Below are positions 36,815 to 39,327 of a stretch of 39,327 nt of DNA, piece after piece; within the stretch, counting starts at the first letter, position 1; every line of letters begins with the position of its first letter. The DNA is from Fidelibacterota bacterium (GTDB lineage Bacteria > Marinisomatota > Marinisomatia > SCGC-AAA003-L08 > GCA-002719095): positions 1 through 39,327 of the forward strand of contig PAHI01000031.1 in NCBI GenBank assembly GCA_002705575.1, written 5' to 3'. The translations under genes and the position numbers were made by a program. The notes under the pieces are model-generated. The model was given only the letters and a program-made list of their open reading frames with translations, had not been told where the DNA came from and searched no databases.

Positions 36815-36820
36815 TATAAT

Positions 36821-37360
36821 CTAATTTCGTTTTGATTTAGCAATCTCAGAAAAATCTACATTCTTATAGGAAAATTTACACTCATTCATCAATTCATTAC
36901 CATAATTATCTAACCAATCTTTATGCAGCGATAAATCAATGTGAGTTGGTGGTAATATATTAAATTGAACAGAATACAAATCATCTACTGCACCCGGAAG
37001 AGATATGTTTCGAGCATAATGAAAATTATCAATTAAATTTATATGAGGAACTAAGTCAACAAAAGTTTTGAGTCCTGTTTTTTGATTCGTAACCATTGCT
37101 GTCATATGCAGATAAGGGACAAAGCCCCCTTCAGGAGTACCTTCTGGAGTATTCTTCGTATCCCAATTTACTCTCGCTTCAATATGAATATTGGTCTGAT
37201 CTTCTGAAAGATGCATTGCCATAGGCATAACATGATCTTTAATGGCTCCTTCAAAAATAAAAATAATTCCTGGCTCTACTCTTTCTTCACCAATAACTAA
37301 CTCTGGTGCTGATAACACATAATTAAAAGTAACTAATGTTATTAAAAATATTTTTATCAT
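36821..37360 (-). CDS. P19-like periplasmic iron-transport protein (Iron_transport family)
   Basis: 179 residues. A signal peptide precedes cleavage near A18 (VLSA). The mature part fits the P19/Tp34/FetP fold that binds metal in the periplasm and works with FTR1: 'EPGIIFIFEGAIKDHVMP', 'YLHMTAMV' and 'VPHINLIDNFHYARNISLPG'. Candidate ligands are His43, Met45, His59, His85/Met86, His106 and His114; family members use His and Met to bind copper and iron. AGGAGA before the ATG supports the start. The gene follows FTR1 by 11 bp. The C-terminus ends with a Lys-rich tail. Confidence 0.88.
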   Translation of the reverse strand: MIKIFLITLVTFNYVLSAPELVIGEERVEPGIIFIFEGAIKDHVMPMAMHLSEDQTNIHIEARVNWDTKNTPEGTPEGGFVPYLHMTAMVTNQKTGLKTFVDLVPHINLIDNFHYARNISLPGAVDDLYSVQFNILPPTHIDLSLHKDWLDNYGNELMNECKFSYKNVDFSEIAKSKRN

Positions 37361-37371
37361 TTTATTTTCTC

Positions 37372-38295
37372 CTATATTTTTCTTTTTCCAATTCTTTTAT
37401 ATAAATAATTAAGTCCAATAATTGAAATAATCCATGTAACAAACTCAATTAAACTTGGATCTCCATTATATCCAAAAAAACCTTTAAATAGACCGCCAAT
37501 AGCTCCTTTATCGTGAAAAAGGGGGTACGAACCATCCTCATTTTTAGATGGATTTATATCCCAGATTCTTGATGCCCATTTTCGTGCTTTTTTTTCTTGA
37601 TTTAAATTAAATGATTTTGAGCTCCCATTAGATCTTATTGCCGTAATTGAGCTTTCTTCAACCTTAATATTTCCACCATAATAAGGAATAACTCCTCCTG
37701 ACTCTAATTCATGTACACCATAAGTAAGCATTCCAGCTGCAACAAAAACTAAAAAAACTGAAGTAACATTAAAGAATTTTTTTAAAGGAATTTTAATACC
37801 TTGGACAAATATCGCGTAACCAGCTAAAAGACCTAGTATTGCTCCTATTAAAGATGGAAAAAAAGAAATCCCATCTTTAATTGCTATTGCATATAGAAAA
37901 AGAATTATTTCAACACCCTCTCTAAATACAGCAACAAAAGCTAAAGTAAAAATCCCATACTTAAATCCGGAGGACAAAGATTTCTTTGCTTTACTTTTTA
38001 AATCTTCAGATATATTTTTATTCTGAGCCATCCAAATTATCATTGTCGTAAGAACAATTGAAGCAATTATCATAACTACACCTTCAAAAATCTTTGATGA
38101 ATTACCTTCAAATCCACCAGCAATAATTTGAAAAACAAATGATATTACAATACTTAAAAAAATTGCACCTATAACTCCGCTCCAAAGCATTCTTAAGGCA
38201 CTTTCATTTTTAGATTTTTTCAAATACGTATATAAAATTCCTATAATTAGTGAAGCCTCTAAAACCTCCCTAAAAATAATAATTAACTCTGCCAT
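37372..38295 (-). CDS. FTR1-family high-affinity iron permease
   Basis: 307 residues and about seven membrane helices. Two RExxE iron motifs are visible: REVLE (9-13) in the first helix and REGVE (125-129) in the fourth; 'IFEGVVMIIAS' (69-79) also fits the family. The protein carries a roughly 70-residue hydrophilic loop (about 195-265, with the segment 'KKARKWASRIWDI') before the last helix. FTR1 proteins carry Fe3+ after oxidation of Fe2+ outside the cell. The AGGAGA site lies before ATG 38295. Flanked by a P19-like gene and a small HxH membrane protein, it forms an FtrABCD/FetMP-like system. Confidence 0.92.
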   Translation of the reverse strand: MAELIIIFREVLEASLIIGILYTYLKKSKNESALRMLWSGVIGAIFLSIVISFVFQIIAGGFEGNSSKIFEGVVMIIASIVLTTMIIWMAQNKNISEDLKSKAKKSLSSGFKYGIFTLAFVAVFREGVEIILFLYAIAIKDGISFFPSLIGAILGLLAGYAIFVQGIKIPLKKFFNVTSVFLVFVAAGMLTYGVHELESGGVIPYYGGNIKVEESSITAIRSNGSSKSFNLNQEKKARKWASRIWDINPSKNEDGSYPLFHDKGAIGGLFKGFFGYNGDPSLIEFVTWIISIIGLNYLYKRIGKRKI

Positions 38296-38307
38296 ATCTT
38301 TCTCCTA

Positions 38308-38778
38308 TTACTTTTTAAACATATCATATAAGCACACCGCAACCATTAAATAAAAACATAAGTACATCAATGTTGATGATACAATTATGATATAAACAAA
38401 ATTAGAATCTACATATCGTAGTATAAAGAATCCTCCAAAAGTTATTAAAATAGATAAAAATGGCTCCAAGATTAAAAAAGATTTTAAACGCCCTTTTATT
38501 ATACTATTATGATAAAATATTAAACCTATTGACATAAAAATAAAACTGAACATTATTATGTGCTGATGCACATGAGATATTAAATCTATAAATTCTTTTG
38601 GCTGCTTTGGGTCCCAATCATCATCATTTCCTAAATATTATTCTACAGTTCCAGAAGGGGTTAATGATGTAGTAGCCCCAATATATATTATACCACATGT
38701 AACGCCTACAGATAGAACAATTAAATAAGTAGATATTAAATATTTTAAATTTTTATTGATTTGGCTTAGCTTGGGCAT
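38308..38778 (-). pseudogene. Four-helix HxH-type membrane protein interrupted by an in-frame TAA
   Basis: One open frame runs from ATG 38778 to a stop at 38308, 157 codons, but codon 47 is TAA (38638-38640). Without it the product would be about 155 residues with four membrane helices (around 12-35, 74-92, 100-122 and 126-150). The conserved-looking stretch 'SLTPSGTVE-stop-YLGNDDD' and 'LISHVHQHIIM' suggests a small heme- or metal-binding family that accompanies iron genes; I cannot name it. CAA to TAA is one substitution. The ATG overlaps the upstream FMN-binding gene by 26 bp, so translation would be coupled. The piece after the stop can start only at a GTG (38571). Read-through, decay and sequencing error are all open. 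Confidence 0.65.
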
Positions 38779-39310
38779 TATTTTTACTTTGTTTAATTAT
38801 ATATGGTAATAATAACGATAATTTACTAAAACCTTTAGTAACACTCCTAACAGATATAGTTGCCCCTGAAATTCCAGCTATATCTTTTGGAAAAGTATAC
38901 AATGAATCTCTTGTCATTCCATTAAACTGATTCAGCCAACTCTTTCCGCTAACTTCGCCTCCATAAGATTCACGATACTTTATTATTTCAGAATGTATAA
39001 TTTCTTGATTTGCATTAAATATAACTAAATATGTTATAGGCATTGATTTACCTATAGAATTATCTAATAATGCATAACCTATTTCTTGCTTATTTTTTTT
39101 AATAATCCAGTAAAATATTTGATCTCTAAAAAAATTTTGTTTAATCTTATTTTGAATTTCATTTTTTGTTTTTTTTGGTATTTTAAATTTTTTATCAAAG
39201 ATTTCTATTTCTTCATTAAAAAAAGATTTTATAGAATCAATAGTTCTTTCTTTTATTTCACTTGAATATAAAAAAGACAGTATAAATAATATGTTAAATA
39301 TTTTTTTCAT
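38753..39310 (-). CDS. FMN-binding-domain exported protein (flavinylated, iron-cluster)
   Basis: 185 residues. A short signal peptide (about 1-17) targets it to the periplasm. The C-terminal half is an FMN_bind domain: 'YRESYGGEVSGKSWLNQFNG' (112-131) and the flavinylation motif SGATIS (148-153), where Thr151 would carry FMN attached by ApbE. Such domains, as in RnfG and NosR, act as periplasmic electron carriers. The N-terminal part (about 18-75) is basic and has no recognised domain. It is the first gene visible of the iron cluster, upstream of the HxH membrane protein, FTR1 and P19, and probably supplies or removes electrons for iron uptake; this is inference. Only 17 bp upstream of the ATG are in the window. 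Confidence 0.82.
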   Translation of the reverse strand: MKKIFNILFILSFLYSSEIKERTIDSIKSFFNEEIEIFDKKFKIPKKTKNEIQNKIKQNFFRDQIFYWIIKKNKQEIGYALLDNSIGKSMPITYLVIFNANQEIIHSEIIKYRESYGGEVSGKSWLNQFNGMTRDSLYTFPKDIAGISGATISVRSVTKGFSKLSLLLPYIIKQSKNNAQAKPNQ

Positions 39311-39327
39311 TTTTTTAAAGCAAAACA

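Overview
The window is a 39.3 kb piece of an AT-rich, densely packed bacterial chromosome with almost no non-coding DNA and no visible IS element, phage, CRISPR array or rRNA. Several signs point to the FCB group, most likely a marine Marinimicrobia (SAR406)-like lineage: a secreted protease with 'DECGVCGG'-type cysteine-rich modules, LamG and Fn3-like surface lipoproteins, a giant DUF2723 membrane protein, DUF1844, menaquinone genes and a three-subunit transhydrogenase. This assignment is inference from gene content; no 16S rRNA or other phylogenetic marker was analysed.

Layout. 1-2109 (-): 5' part of a large secreted S1 (trypsin-like) protease with tandem Cys/Asp-rich modules; it runs off the left edge. 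2303-2376 (-): tRNA-Ile2(CAU). 2425-8029 (-): an operon-like run yqeY - cvpA - dnaG - Fn3-like lipoprotein - LamG protein - FlgO/CsgG-like protein, mostly with overlapping ends. 8152-9489 (+): gdhA. 9533-10863 (-): plsY and a SerB-like phosphatase. 10924-13731 (-): proton-translocating transhydrogenase in three genes. 13817-15866 (+): esterase and class-3-type aldehyde dehydrogenase. 16132-17040 (+): probable outer-membrane beta-barrel with a structured leader and a strong terminator. 17130-18365 (+): GltP-type dicarboxylate/acidic amino acid symporter. 18368-22001: menaquinone genes menF-menD (-) and menG/ubiE (+), the latter coupled to an EamA exporter. 22948-24826 (-): AI-2E-family membrane protein, stand-alone cyclic-nucleotide-binding protein and an unlisted 57-aa single-pass membrane protein. 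24901-34784 (-): valS - recG - DUF1844 - DUF2723 - GT2 glycosyltransferase (split by a frameshift). 34893-35786 (+): second EamA transporter. 35789-39310 (-): VAT1-like oxidoreductase and an iron-uptake cluster (FMN-binding protein, four-TM His-containing membrane protein with an internal stop, FTR1 permease, P19-like periplasmic protein).

How the genes fit together. Nitrogen and redox metabolism are represented by GdhA (NADPH-linked ammonium assimilation) and the transhydrogenase that can supply NADPH; GltP may import glutamate or dicarboxylates. MenF, MenD and MenG cover the first two steps and the last step of menaquinone synthesis, implying a quinone-based respiratory chain. The cell-surface theme is strong: lipoproteins behind dnaG, the modular protease, a beta-barrel, and the DUF2723/GT2 pair likely to act on surface or exported molecules.

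The most interesting places are the flavin-linked FTR1/P19 iron operon, which seems to use a covalently flavinylated protein and a small HxH-type membrane protein in place of the better-known FtrB/FtrD partners; the uncharacterised lipoprotein trio translationally coupled to dnaG; and two genes broken by single-base events (a GT2 frameshift in a homopolymer and an in-frame TAA), which may be real decay, sequencing error or recoding. No feature in the window proves a wholly new system.
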